NCBI RefSeq assembly: GCF_026914265.1 | Contig: NC_069123.1 | Span: 30,628,678-30,692,677 of the forward strand | DNA length: 64,000 bases | Origin: Mya arenaria | Lineage: Eukaryota > Mollusca > Bivalvia > Myida > Myidae | Direction: 5' to 3' | In this document: one piece after another, positions 47,238-59,794 of the stretch | Layout of the letters: each line of letters starts with the position of its first letter | Numbering within the stretch: position 1 is the stretch's first letter | Notes under the pieces: model-generated | The model's database searches: none | What the model was told of the DNA's origin: nothing | The model's input: the letters and a program-made list of their open reading frames with translations, nothing else | Translations under genes and position numbers: made by a program

Positions 47238-50200
47238 CTACTACGCAGTTGTGAGAATACTTGGAAGAACAGCTTATACATTTTCTTATGGTATTTAAAT
47301 CAACTTGCACGAGATAAGGGCATGTTTATATTTGATTCATGAAATCCAAAGTGGGTGCATATTCTGAAAGCAAAGCGCCATGAACATAAAAATATACTTT
47401 TCAGGCGCCAGAATTGTGATAGATGTACTAGTATCTCCTACACATTGCACTGTCATGAGTTAGTTTTTTTAGCTAGTTTGAAGACAAATAAATAGTGGCA
47501 TAGCCTTGGTGTCGTTTTCGGTATCGTCGCCAACGGCGTCGTCGGCGTACAAAAACTTCAACAATGGCTTTGCCGTATCGAGCAAACAGATCATGATGTT
47601 AATTCAAACTGTTGTTAACATGCTTCTTGTGACAATGTATACCTGTGTTAAAAGGTCCATAATCCTGGCTTTAATAATGCGTCATTCTAGACCCATTTCA
47701 TTTGGTAAATGGATACTAATGAGTAATAACCTTTAACCGTAACATAAAAGATTCAGGAATTGACCAAGTCTGGTTTAAGTTTCCGCAATTGAAATGAATA
47801 AACGATATTTTTCGATATGTTTCATTTTTCTTATTTGATTTCTGATCTTGACGTATCATAACAGTAATAGCATCTTAAATAAGTTAACAAAATTAAACTA
47901 ATAAATAAATCAAACTAAATGTTTATATACTTTTTTCATAAGAAAATGGCTAACATAATATAAAATTGTTTCAAATATGAATGAAATGCAGCAACACAGT
48001 CCTTTTAAGGAGTTTTGATATTGTTAATTCTGAAATTTGAATCTTGACATCAATCAAGTGCCTATATTGACTTGTGATAGAATGGATATTTTTGTATTTT
48101 AAAATTAAATCTAGTGTAACTTAACGAATGAGAATTCAAATATACAAAAAAATAATTTGCATGTATTATGTTAAGGGTAGTGTTTATTTGTAAATATTTA
48201 TGAACATAAATCGTTTAAGTCTAGTACAGCCGCACAAACGTTTATTTTTCGTATGGAAACCATTAAAATATCATAAATAATGGTTGAAAATCACGACCTT
48301 ATTGACGTACAAATATTATGTTGAGGATAGTCTTTATTTGTAGGTATTTATGAACATAAATCGCGAAGTAAGGCTCAGTCGGACAAATGATACCTTTTCA
48401 TATGGAATCCTTATATAGGAAAACAATTATAATAAATAAATTTGGTTTTATTCCTGACAAAGCCCTGACTTTTTAAGTACGGCAAAAAAAACGTCTATCA
48501 GTATGAACATAAAAATACTGTAACGGCATCGGTCCAAACAGATTTTTAACCATTACATCTTTCATTTAAAAACAAAATATTGTGTTGGGCCAAGGCTTCG
48601 ATAATCGGTTTTGGTAATTACATCTGACATTTATGGGGGGGGGGGGTATCACAGGCAATGAAATTACAGTAATTTAAGAAATAATTTAGTTATTTTATCT
48701 TTTGATCAGTGAGATACTTCAACGAAAATGATCAACATTTCAATGTATTTAAATGCATTGGAATTCAAAAATGAGATAAATATATATCAATGACCTGTTA
48801 TGCGTTTTTCAAATGCAAACTTATTCCAAAGAAAAAGCAGACAACCTACACTATATAAGTTATTCTGAAATAATGTGACAGTTCATCAACAATATCTCTA
48901 TTCCACAAATAAACCGTTTATATCAAGGCAAAAACTGTTGGCCGATTATTGTGACATTGACCTACATCTGGCGAAACTCAATCGTTGGTTGAGTAGAACT
49001 TATTATTTCTAAATCTACCCCTAACTTCGTGGAAGGCAATAATAAAAGTGGAGGATCTCAACTAACAGTTATTTGAAATAAAAATGCATAAGTTTCTTTT
49101 TGCTTAACCCTGCCATTGCATAAATGACATTGTTCATATCATCGTCGGCATTATCATAACACATGAAATTGCATAGTAATTTCGTCAGAGGTATCGCTCA
49201 TTAAAAACCGTGACTTTGGAAACCCGATAAGCGCATGGATAGTGTTATTTATTAATTTAAGTTGTTTGTCTATTAGCTGGTGTCGGTCATTTAAACTTTG
49301 GTAAAACAAGAGCGCCGAGGAGCGAAGAGAAAGCTCGCCTGTATTCTTTTATTCGAACAAGGGGCATTAATGGACAATTATTAATGCCAGAGTTATGGGC
49401 CTTGCTATACATGTGTATATTATTTCTTGCATTATGTGTGGCAAGTTTTATTTGAATCTCTTGAATGGTTTGAGAGTTACGGCCAAGGTCAAGATTGAAA
49501 GCGTCGACGACGTCACTCTAAAACAGACGAGCTAAAACACATACACTTAAACGCAGTATATTTGACTTTGGAATTACCCTTTTCCCCGTGTATGTTTACG
49601 TTAGTAATTTAATGTACCCCATCCGCAAAAAACACATGGTGATACCTAAGTATTATATTCCACCATAATTATATTCTTGATTTGTCAAAGACGGTTGCAT
49701 GGTCCATTGGAGTTGTTCGTTTTTATTTCAATGTTAAGGAATAAAGTACATACTTATTCTATTGCTGTAACGCAAAATTTCAATCGTCATTTGCAAGCTT
49801 GGTCTTGCTTTGTCCTTGACATAAAAAACAGACGAACTGATATACGTGTAAACTTTAAACGTAAACAATTCCGACAATTTTGCTATTCATAAGGTTATTT
49901 CTGAGTCACTTTGGGTGCATTCATTGTAAGTTAGTGTAAGTTATCATAGTCTGGGATGAACACTTTCATATTTATAACATGACATGACAAATAGAATGTC
50001 GATGACATGGACCAAAAAAATGAGAATTTAGGTACTGTCCCATTTATAGCAAAGCTATCTTTGGCTCTTTTTTGTTTCAAATGATACGACACATAATCCC
50101 ATAATGTCTGATAAATTAGTACACCAGAAACTTGAGTAGTAACGATATCATTTTTTAAATGTCTTTATATTTAAGCCATTATTTCAAAAGAAAAAAGGGT

Positions 50201-51100
50201 AAAAGACATTAAAAATGTATACAAATAGAAATACCTATTCTGATTGATATCAAAATATGTAATCTCTGGGTTTCTTTCAAATACAAATGAAATCTAACAA
50301 CACAGGAATTCTATGTAGAATTGTTTCCTTAAATATGAATCTTGATATAAATCATGCGTCCATGATTTATTTACTTGTGGTGAAGTAAATATTGCCGATA
50401 CACCTGACCTGTATGGGTTTTTCTTCCAAACAGTCAATGCCAATACAGTATTTCAGAAATAATGAAGTTATTTTATCACATGGCCAGTGAGATACCTAAA
50501 TTTGGAAAGCGAGTAAATGTGATTTATGAATACCAGCCTTGCAATTTAATCTTCATTTCTGCTTGAATCTTCATTTCTATAATACTCGGATGAGTAATAC
50601 AAAAATGATCAACATAGCAATGTATTCAAATTCACGGAAAAACAAAAATGAGATCACTATCATAAATAAGCAACTTAATTCTGAAATGATGACAGTTTGT
50701 CATTGAATCAACAACGCTTATCTCGACCAAAATAACCTACATCTAGCGAAGTTCAATCGTAGGTTCCGAGAAGAATATATTTTAAGCAATGTATATTTGA
50801 GGTAAATGAAGAGGTTACGAATGGTTTGTCATTTCATGTTCTTTTCTACACCCTTATTTGCTGAAATGTCCAGACACAATCAACGCCTCTTGATCCGCAT
50901 TTGCGCATGCGCAAAAGTATCAAGCAATAATTATGTTTAAAAACGTCGAATTTTATTGAACAAGAATTACGTTTTCCGAATTAAATAATTGGCATATTCG
51001 AAAAATACTGCCATCACATTTTCGACAAAAAATTAGACTTAAATTGGCAAATGCTTTCGCATAACGTAATAGCCTAATCAAATTGACCACATAGTACAGG
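47238..51100. other. Intergenic between copies B and C
   Basis: A mosaic of duplicated unit sequence. 47238-47870 matches 38281-38920. 48155-48310 and 48305-48425 are a local tandem duplication (TATTATGTTAAGGGTAGTGT and TATTATGTTGAGGATAGTCT starts). About 48880-49010 and 50690-50770 match each other and 43.3 kb. A poly-G run lies near 48640. No gene seen; the short ORFs have no recognisable content. Confidence 0.5.
49300..49520 (+). repeat. Dispersed bivalve-type repeat
   Basis: AACAAGAGCGCCGAGGAGCG opens the block, followed by CCAGAGTTATGGGCCTTGCT, GGCAAGTTTTATTTGAATCT and TACGGCCAAGGTCAAG, ending near GCGTCGACGACG. The same motif order occurs near 41150-41310 and 61210-61375. Confidence 0.6.
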
Positions 51101-51191
51101 TACTGATTTATGACATATGATTGGGTTGAAGGAAAACTTTTACGGTAACCTCGTCGGTGAAAAAATAAAAGGCGTATTTTTCGGTATAATT

Positions 51192-51197
51192 TTTATT
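51192..51197 (-). terminator. Candidate polyadenylation signal, alpha-kinase copy C
   Basis: AATAAA on the gene strand, about 670 nt after the stop of copy C, in sequence aligned with the sites of A, B and D. Confidence 0.45.
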
Positions 51198-51863
51198 TGT
51201 CAAATGCATAAGTTTTAACATCCAGAGTAATACTTGAACAGTTATGACATGAACCTACTGCATCAGCAATAAGGACATGTCGGCAGAACAGTAAAATTGC
51301 ACATAGCCGATTCCAGAGGAACACATTAAACTTCAACAAAGTAAAATATTGCAATACTATGAAATGACTGGAATATATAACTACATTTGTAACGAATACT
51401 TTAAATGTGGTAGGCTGAATATCATTATTTATTCAAAACGAAGTTCTTTATGAATCGCCGTAAATTTAACCATTGTTTGTAAATTGTTAATATGCAAAGC
51501 CTTGGTATCGAACGACTTAGTAAACGTGCCTTAACATCGTTGAGCGATCAATGTACCATTCTGACTTGTCCCCCCTCGTATTTCCGTCGTTTCTGAAGTT
51601 CTAAACTTTCGGGCATCTTGGTTTGCTGACAACCGCATGGTATACAAGTATAATGGTCGGTTTCTGTATCCAATCCTGCATTGTGTCTCTAGTACAACGA
51701 ACTAAAGTTTTCATGGAACTAGGTGTGGTGTTAAAGCCCACATTGTATGTCTTCAGATAGTTTTAGGATATGGTCTAAGACTAAAAACACTTTTTTAGGT
51801 ATGTTTTTGTCTAAATGTAGACATATACAAGGCTGTAAACTGGTCAAGCATAGATAAAGCGAT

Positions 51864-53533
51864 TCAGCGGTCTAGGAACAAATCTGAGTAACGTGGCGGT
51901 CTGTCCGCATCTAAGCTCATAGAGTCCTTTACAGTATAACCTGGTTTTATTAAATCTTTACAGAGGTACGTACACACATGGTTTTCGAAGAACGTGGCCA
52001 TACCTTTAGCACCCTTGTCGGATTCACCAAATGTTTCGCTGTTCGAGTGAACAACCGGGTTAGTAAACACAAACTTTCCTTTGTCAAGAACACCTTGGAG
52101 GTTACATATCACAAACTGACCGCCACTTTCCTGGTACGAAAAATGGCAAAATGCTGCAGGCAGTGCTGCGATAACGTGCTTTGCTTCCCCTCTTCTATCA
52201 ATGTACGTCATAAAGTCGCCTTTCAGTCGACGTTCGATGACTACAGCTTCATCCTCCGAGAATGTCTTGTTGAATTTCCAGAAGAAACGAGCAAACATCT
52301 GGAAGTCGCATTGAGTGTCCATGATCGCCATCTCTGGTGCAAGAAATTCCACCTGCAATTGTTTGTTTTAAAGTTTGTTTTATTTAACAACGATTGTTAA
52401 ACAAGTTACTTTTATTACAACATTATATTCATCACTATCGCCGGCACGATGTTTGGCGAGAGTGTGGTACACGTCAAGTCGTACTCATACATTGCCCTTT
52501 AAACCTATTATGACTTTTTTCTCATATGTCTGTAGAGTAACATTCGTGTCAATTGGAAAACGTTGGGGAAATACTATGGTCTAACGTACAAGTTTCGTAG
52601 TACGGAGATAAAAAATGACCTAAAATTAAAGCCAAATTGAACACAAATGTATACTTTACCTGAAGTCCAACCTTCATGGTGCCCAGGTAACTGTTGAACG
52701 CGCCAGCGACCTGTCGTGCCAGTTGTCCGCCGGCCTTGTAGTGTCCCCAATCCGTGGGCCCTCCATGGATGTGTCTATAAACCTTCACTATTACAAACTC
52801 CGGCGACTCGAACGATCCCCGTGCCACTCCCTATAACGTTTGAGAATGGGAGGCATGTAGCATAGTATTGACATAAAGGAAATACACATAACGTAGTGCC
52901 TCCTATTGAAGCGCTTAACCAAACTGAAATCAAGCATGTATCAGAACGTTCTGTTTTTTTTCAATTCCATAACATTGTATGTGAGTTGTTTGATGAAATA
53001 AATTCCAATAACATATTTTCCAACCGTTTTTAGGACGATATACTTAAGTATTTAACAAATTTGTTTATTGCAATTAAGACGATGATCAAAATTATTTAAA
53101 CAATTCGCAAAATTTTATCAATCTTTTTTTTCAGCCAAGCACTAGACAGTGGTTAGATTGTCAACAGTGTCCATATTTGGATTGCAATGATATACTTGCA
53201 AGTTTACACAGTAACATAGTTTATTGAATTTACTTATAGATTTTTTAATTTAAATAAAGCCAATATATGATTATGTCACTCAGAGTAATAACATTTCTCT
53301 ATGACGTAATCTTTTATTATTGCGTTTTAACGAAAATTCGGTATTGTTTTCTAATTCCAAAGGCCGCACAAAATCAGTCCCATTTAATGTCTGTTTTTTT
53401 TTTGTGATACATGTACATTTAAAATACAAACCTTAAACACCATGTATTTTAGTCCTTTATATTTCGGTTTGCAACTAAAGTTATAAAAACGTCCCTTCTC
53501 CGATACCCATGTACTGTGTTGCACTTGAAACAT
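51864..53533 (-). CDS. Alpha-kinase-domain protein, copy C (predicted pseudokinase)
   Basis: Three exons, minus strand: 53432-53533 (ATG), 52660-52830 and 51864-52352; 253 residues. Exon 2 is two codons shorter than in A and B. Lys50 lies in VIVKVY. As in A and B, the motifs read CNLQGV (Asn175) and TNPVVHS (Asn189); the HVCTYLC zinc cluster and FGESDKGAKG loop are kept. Residues 143-150 of the domain (RRGEAKHVIA region) differ most from A and B, in the stretch that follows KGDF. A good TATA box lies 56 nt upstream of the ATG. Copy C and pseudogene D form one subgroup (MFQV start, GVAR at exon 2); A, B and remnant E form the other (MLQ start). Confidence 0.85.
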
Positions 53534-53588
53534 CGTACTTACTTATACGGAAGAAATTGTTAATAATGTTTCTTTACCTATTCCTGCG

Positions 53589-53596
53589 TTTATATA
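53589..53596 (-). promoter_or_regulatory. TATA box of alpha-kinase copy C
   Basis: The gene strand reads GGTATATAAACGCAGG, a near-ideal TATA box, 56 nt before the start codon. Transcription would start about 25 nt before the ATG. The same box is present before pseudogene D and is eroded at the matching place in A and B. Confidence 0.6.
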
Positions 53597-53865
53597 CCAA
53601 CTTGGTAACTTTTTTTAGAACTGTGGAAACCCGGTAGTGATACCTGGGGTAACAATTACTAATTCAATATATGCCTCGTGTCGGATAGATTGTCATGACT
53701 CAAAAATTCAGGGACTTTCCACTTGTAACCTGTAGTTTTCCTATCGATTATCAGTTTAATCTGCCGGTAAAGGAATAAAAAGGTATTTTGAAATGATATT
53801 CATGGAATTCTCAAATTAAGTGTTTATATATTTAGATTTCATCAGAAAGAAGTTTATTTAAAAGG

Positions 53866-54465
53866 ACGCTTAAAGGCACACAAGCTAGGTTGATGCCAAA
53901 CACTTTAAAGATAACATCTTACTCCCAAATACGATGTACCACACTGAAAACAATTGTTTTTATTTACGGAAAAGGATGAATACATATCACAAACAATGGT
54001 TCCTTTTAAGGATACCGTGTTTAAAAGGTGCAGAAAACAGTGTATTTCTACCTTTTGAGAAAATAGCTGATAACTGTCTATCTTTTAGCGCTCACCAATA
54101 ATTTAATATTTGTGCGTTTTCAGCTATTATATACACGGTTACAATCATGTTATCAGTAACTAATATTTTCCATGAATGTATTATTTAGTAAGTAGTTAAT
54201 GCTTTATCACTTTATCACAAATTTATGTTTGTTATACATGTGTATGCATTGATTTTAAATAAGAGTGTCTTTAAATGCATTATCATTTGATCAAAACAAA
54301 ACAGTATCGTGCGTGTGTTTATAAAGAATATAGGCCTTAATAAAAGACTTTTTTTAAATTGTTAGAAACTTGGCCACAAATCTCCCAATTAAAAAATGCT
54401 CAAAAATATCTCTAAGTATTTTCATCTGTACATAATGAAATGCTTTTTTGTTTTTAACCTTAAAG
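53866..54465. repeat. MITE family 2 copy, split by a family 1 copy
   Basis: Left end GGCACACAAGCTAGGTTGAT-GCC. The family 2 sequence resumes after 54275 with TGCATTATCATTTGATCAAA and continues to TTGGCCACAAATCTCCCAAT. In the intact copy at 59795-60128 these two parts are joined (GATGCCAAACCAATTGTTTA then ATGCATTATCATT). The right terminal repeat is lost. Confidence 0.65.
53903..54275 (-). repeat. MITE family 1, copy 6 (nested in family 2)
   Basis: The ends TTTAAAGATAACATCTTACT and TTAAATAAGAGTGTCTTTAA are inverted. TTTAA at both borders and the joined sequence in the empty copy at 59.8 kb suggest a TTAA or TA target duplication. Confidence 0.8.
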
Positions 54466-56340
54466 GGGCTGTACTCCGTATGATGAAATAGCGAAAAAAT
54501 AAAATTGTCGAAAACTGACATAAACTTGGTATCGATGTGTACAATGCATTGAAACTTAAGTACCACATAGTTTACAATTAAATTATTTTCCGCAGTTTCT
54601 TCGTATTTTTTAATCAAAAAAGATTACTAGGTATGTCTACCTAGTAAAATCAATGCCTTATGCGTGATTGGCGTGATATTACCAAGAAACGAAGTGTCCA
54701 CCATATCAAACAGTTTTTATGTTTAGTGTCAACCCTTACGAATACGAAACCAACCCAGCAATTCTGAAAAAAACGCGAACTGACAACGTGATCTTCGTGT
54801 CAGTTTTATGTAAGGCAATACCGACAATTGAGCTATTTATAAAGCCATTTCTAAGTCATTTTGTGTCGATATATCGTAGGGTTTCCCGATCTGGGATGAA
54901 AACTTTCTATTAAGTACATGTCAGGTCAGATTGTTTGTCAATGGGATTGGATTGGTCAAATATTATACGGCTCCATGGCCCATATTGGCCGTAAACCTTA
55001 CTTTGCTTAGGAGTGCTCGGCGATACCCAGAATCTATACGATAAATGTTCTTGGGATATTTTACTGAAACTCAGTTAACGCTAGGTAGTTTCCCATTTCT
55101 ACCCAATTTTTGTTTTGCTCTGATGTAATCAAATGATATCACATATAATCCAAAATATCAAGTTTATAAAATACATATGACCTGTACGTATTTTCAATAA
55201 AGTCAAAGAAAATATGTTTATTTCAGAAATTAATAAGCATTTTTTCATATGACCAGTGAGAGATTTAAGTATGGAAATGAATTATTATATAATAAGTTGT
55301 TTTTATGAATACCGGATATGAAATTCTGCTTTTGTTATATTCGGTGAATCAAAACGAAAATGATCAACATTCCAAGTAATGGAAAGAAAATAATAAGATA
55401 ACTACATGTATACATAAACATGACCTTGTATTGCGTGATTCATACTCATTCCACACCGTAACACTATATTTGTTCTTCTGTATTTTATGAGACAATTGTT
55501 TACAATGAGTCAACATCGCTTATCTCTTTACCAAAATAATCCGTAAATATCAAGGCTCAGTCCGTCGGCCGATTTATGTGATATCGAGGTATTAAGCGGT
55601 TAAGAATGTTCTGCGGAAAGGTTATACGGACAGGAGTATGGAATGGCAACAAAATGCATTTCTTAATCTCCCTCCAACTTCATGGTAGGGAATAATGTGG
55701 AAGATCGGATATAACTGACGGTAATTTCAAAAACAAATATACAAGTGTTTCCCCCATTTAATTAACCCTGTCAGTTTCCAATAATTTCCATAGCTTTGCT
55801 ACGTAATCAAATATTATATTACTCGTTCAGATAGATTTGGCCTGCTTTTGTAGAACATATATCGGATGTGTCTAAAAGGACCAACATATAACTATTTCTA
55901 TGTTGTATGTTTGTATGTAGACTGCAAACAATTAATTGTAGATTTAATTTAGATACCAACGGTATATGAAATATGTAGGACAAACAAAAACACAGATGGA
56001 CATTTGGCCACCTGAAAAGGGAAATATATATATGCACATATTTACTTGAATGTATTTGTAATGAAAAATGTCCACGAAATTAAACACATATCAGAGATAA
56101 GACACACATTAAAAGCAACTGCTATTTATACAGATATAGATAATAGCTCATACATTTTACGGGGATATTTAGATAACACTGCACGAGATAAGAACATATA
56201 CCTAATTCATTAATACCCATAGGGAACTATTGCCTCTTATTTTCGAAACCAACTCGTCATTCACATTAAGCAAACTGTCATCAGGCTTCAGAATTTAAAT
56301 AATTCCTATAGATCACAATGCCGAGTTTTATGTTTTAGCA
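54466..56340. other. Intergenic between copies C and D
   Basis: AT-rich unit sequence. A short palindrome (TTACTAGGTATGTCTACCTAGTAA) lies near 54625-54650. Blocks near 55505-55560 and 56140-56220 match the other units. No gene seen. Confidence 0.45.
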
Positions 56341-56344
56341 TTTT

Positions 56345-56700
56345 TGATTGGCACTCATTGCATCGTCGACGGTTTCGATAAAGGCATCGCTAATGAATCG
56401 TCGCGGATTTCGTCGTAGCCATCTCTCATGGCAACGTTTTTGGTTTCGTCATCGCTGATGGCATCGTCGATAGTCATTTATAAGCATCGCGCATGTTATC
56501 GTCGCCGGTTTAATCATTGACATCGCTCATAGCATCTACGAGTGTGTAGTTATTGACAACGCTCATTGCATCGTTGGCGGTCATAGGCATCGTCGACGAT
56601 TTCGTCATTAACATTACTCATAACATCCATGACGCCCATTGGCATCGTCGACGGTTTTGTCATTGGCCTCGCTCATGGCATCGTAGACGGTTTGGTCGGC
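56345..56700. repeat. GCATCGTCGACGG minisatellite, block 2
   Basis: About ten imperfect units of roughly 36 bp, consensus GGCATCGTCGACGGTTTCGT plus CATTGGCATCGCTCAT. It is rich in CpG and in the CGTCGACG palindrome. It corresponds to block 1 at 44225-44400. Confidence 0.8.
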
Positions 56701-57290
56701 GCGATATTTAATTGCCCGTTACTCGTGTTTAATAATGTGTCTGTCTAGACCTTGTATGTATTAACGAACGTAAATGGACCAGGCGCATCACAGATACGCT
56801 GAAATGGCCTTAAGTAATTTTAATGCTATTTATTTTTGTTTGTTTACGAAATGCCTATAAAACATACATCGACTGTCAGCGGTGTCAGCTTGACCAATCA
56901 AAATACTTTTGTTGCGAACTTTACGTCAATGTGCATCACAGAAGTCTCTTCGAGCCGAAATCAACGCTTTTTGATCCGCATTTGCGCATGCGTAAAAGTA
57001 CCAAACAATGACAATGTTTAAAATCATATAAAACAAAAAAAATGCTGATCTACCGAATAAAATATATCCCATATTTGAAAAATACTGCCGTCACATTCGA
57101 CATAAAAAATAATGACTAACATTGGTAAATGCTTATGAACAAGTAATAACATTAACCGTAATGTTTTATACTTATCAAATTGACCAGATAGTACATGTTT
57201 TGTTTGAGGACACATGCATGGTCGCATTCAAGGAAAGATTCCACGGTACCCGCGTCGGTGAAAATTCAAGGTGTATTTTTCAATTTGATT
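56701..57290. other. Intergenic, duplicated unit sequence
   Basis: GATCCGCATTTGCGCATGCG near 56970-56995 and the following sequence match about 50.89-51.15 kb downstream of copy C (same TTTGCGCATGCG block). This is shared 3' flank of units C and D. No gene seen. Confidence 0.5.
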
Positions 57291-57296
57291 TTTATT
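57291..57296 (-). terminator. Candidate polyadenylation signal, alpha-kinase pseudogene D
   Basis: AATAAA on the gene strand, about 680 nt after the last coding remnant, aligned with the sites of A to C. Confidence 0.35.
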
Positions 57297-57969
57297 TGTT
57301 TTCAACATCATCAAATGCTTTCATAAGTTTTAACATTGAGAGTTATACTGACATGAAGCTATTGCATTAGCAACACCGAAATGGTGCCAGAACTGTAAAA
57401 TTGCACATAGCCGATACCAGAACAAAACATTACACTTGAAAAATATATAATATTAAAATACTATGAACTGATTTGCATCTACAACAGATTTTTTATTGTG
57501 GTATTATTCTTCTTTTAAAAACGAAGTTTCTTATGAACCTCTGTAAATTAGAAACCGTCGTTTCCAAATTGTTAATATGCAAAGCCTTGACATTAAACGT
57601 GTCTGCCATCTATAAACTCTGTACGACTTCGTGAGCAATCAATGTTCAATTCTGTCTTGTCTCACCTCGTATTTTCGTCGTTTCTGAAGTAACTAAACTT
57701 TCGGGTATCTTAGTTTGCTGACAGCCGAATGGTATTCAAGCCTAATGGCCAGATTATATATTCATTTTTGCAATGTGACTCAAGTAGAACAAACAAGAGT
57801 TTGTCTTGGAATTTGGTGTGATGTTAAAACCTTTCGTGTACGTCTTCATGTAGGTTTAAGGCGTGGTTTAAGACTAAGTCCGGGCAAACTAATACAAGTT
57901 TTAGGTCTTTTGGGGTCTTAATGTAGAGATAAATAAGGCTGTCAACTAATCAAACACAGCTATGGCGAT

Positions 57970-59448
57970 TCAGTGGTCTTGGAACAAATTTGAATAACGT
58001 GGCGGTCTGTCATCATCGAACATCGTGGAATCATTTTCTGTAAAACCAGGATTTATGACATCTTCACAGAGGTACTTATTAACATGGCTTTCGAATATAT
58101 CTTTAGCACCCTTGTTGGATTCTCCAAATGTTTCGCTGTTCGAGTGAACAACCGTTTTTCATATCATCCTTTTGTAATGAATGTCATAAAATCGCCCTTT
58201 AGCCGACGTTATATGACAACATCTTCGTCCCCTGTGAAGGTCTTGTTGAAATTGCAGAAGAAATGAGCAAACATCTGCAAGTGAGATTGAGTGTCCATGA
58301 TCGACATCCCCGGTGCAAAAAATTCCACCTGCAATAAGGAAAAAAAACATCATTGTGTCCAGATCTACTAACTTGTTCTTTCAATCGAAACGGCTACTTA
58401 AATATTTTTGACCGGTCAAACTCATGCATCGCATTTTAAACCTTTTATGTTTTTTATTAACACTCACGCACAAGCGCACGCTCATATACACGTACACACA
58501 CCCACACACTGTAAACTTCGTGTCAGTTCGAAAGTAAAAGATGACCTACAATTAAAGCTAAGTTCAATACTTATGTGAAAAACTACAAAAACAAGCTCAG
58601 TAAAGTTTAAACATAAACCCCGTTTAATGGCACAGAGTAAACGCCAAAGGCATAGAACACAAAAACTAAAAGTCACAAACTAGAAACATGGAACAACAGC
58701 TCAAAACTTCACAAACAGCAGAGTGCATATATACGATAAAATAAACTAAGGATTGTTAGGTACTGCCTATGAACGGTCAGTAAAATGTTAATTTACATGG
58801 GGGTTTAAACCAGCTTACGTGCACAAACCTCACTCTTATCTCAACAATCCTGAATAAAGAAAGCAACAGTGGAAGCAACAGTGACCTGCCGTTCCAGTTG
58901 TCCCCCGGTCTTGAAGTGCCCCAGTCTACTGGCCGGCAATTGGTGTGTCTATAAACCTTCGAACGAACCCGTGCTACACACTGAAACGTTTGAGAATGGG
59001 ATGCATTGTGCATAGGATTTTACAAAATTGTTTTTATGGCAATTAAACTAAATTACTTACTTATCGATTTGAAAATGACAATTCGGAAGATTTAATCAAT
59101 CCATTTTGTCGGCATTGTCCATATTTCGATTGCAATAATATACATACAATTATACACAGAAACATTGTTTGTTGAACTTATTCAATGAATCTTTAGATAA
59201 AGCGTGCGAATGATTATGACACTCACAGTGAAAATGGTTTTTCTATGACTTTATCTTTTGTTTTTGCATTTTAACAAAAAATGCGGTATTTTTTTTAGAT
59301 CAGCCCCATTTAATTTCTATTTTCGTGATACATTCAAAATACAAACCTTAAACACAATGAATTTCAGGGCTTCATATTTTGGTTTGCAATTAAAATTTTA
59401 AAAACGTCCTTTCTCTGTAACCCAGGTACTGTGTGGCACTTGAAACAT
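57970..59448 (-). pseudogene. Alpha-kinase-domain gene, copy D, decayed
   Basis: Three exon remnants, minus strand: 59347-59448, about 58860-58984 and 57970-58328. Exon 1 keeps MFQVPHSTWV but has an in-frame stop after GRF. Exon 2 has lost the segment with the ATP-binding Lys (the frame goes from CVAR almost straight to KVYRH) and then shifts frame. Exon 3 has a stop just before RRLKGDF and lacks the whole central block that in the other copies runs from the AFCHFSYQ motif to the TNP motif. The 3' end (HSNSETFGESNKGAKD to RPPRYSNLF) is still readable. Splice sites, TATA box and poly(A) signal are still visible, so decay is recent on the scale of the array. Closest to copy C. Confidence 0.85.
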
Positions 59449-59503
59449 CGTACTTTCATATACGGAAGAACTTGTTAAAAATGTTTGTTTACCTATTCCT
59501 GTT

Positions 59504-59511
59504 TTTATATA
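59504..59511 (-). promoter_or_regulatory. TATA box of pseudogene D
   Basis: The gene strand reads GGTATATAAAAACAGG, 56 nt before the old start codon, in the same place as the box of copy C. Confidence 0.5.
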
Positions 59512-59794
59512 CCATCATGGTAATTCTTCTTAGAACTGTGGAAACGCGGTAGTGATAGCTGGGAACCCACTTGAAGATATGACTCGTGTCGGATAGCTTG
59601 TGCATGGCGTTGCCCAACAATTCGGGGACTTTCCAATTGTAACCAAAAGTTTTCTTATCGTCTGAACGATTGTCAATTTTACTTGCTGATAAAGTAATAA
59701 ACAAGTATTAAATAAATGATATTAATGAAATCCACAAATTGAGTGTTTGTTTATTTAGACACTTATAATTTCATCAGAAAGAAGTAAAAACAAG

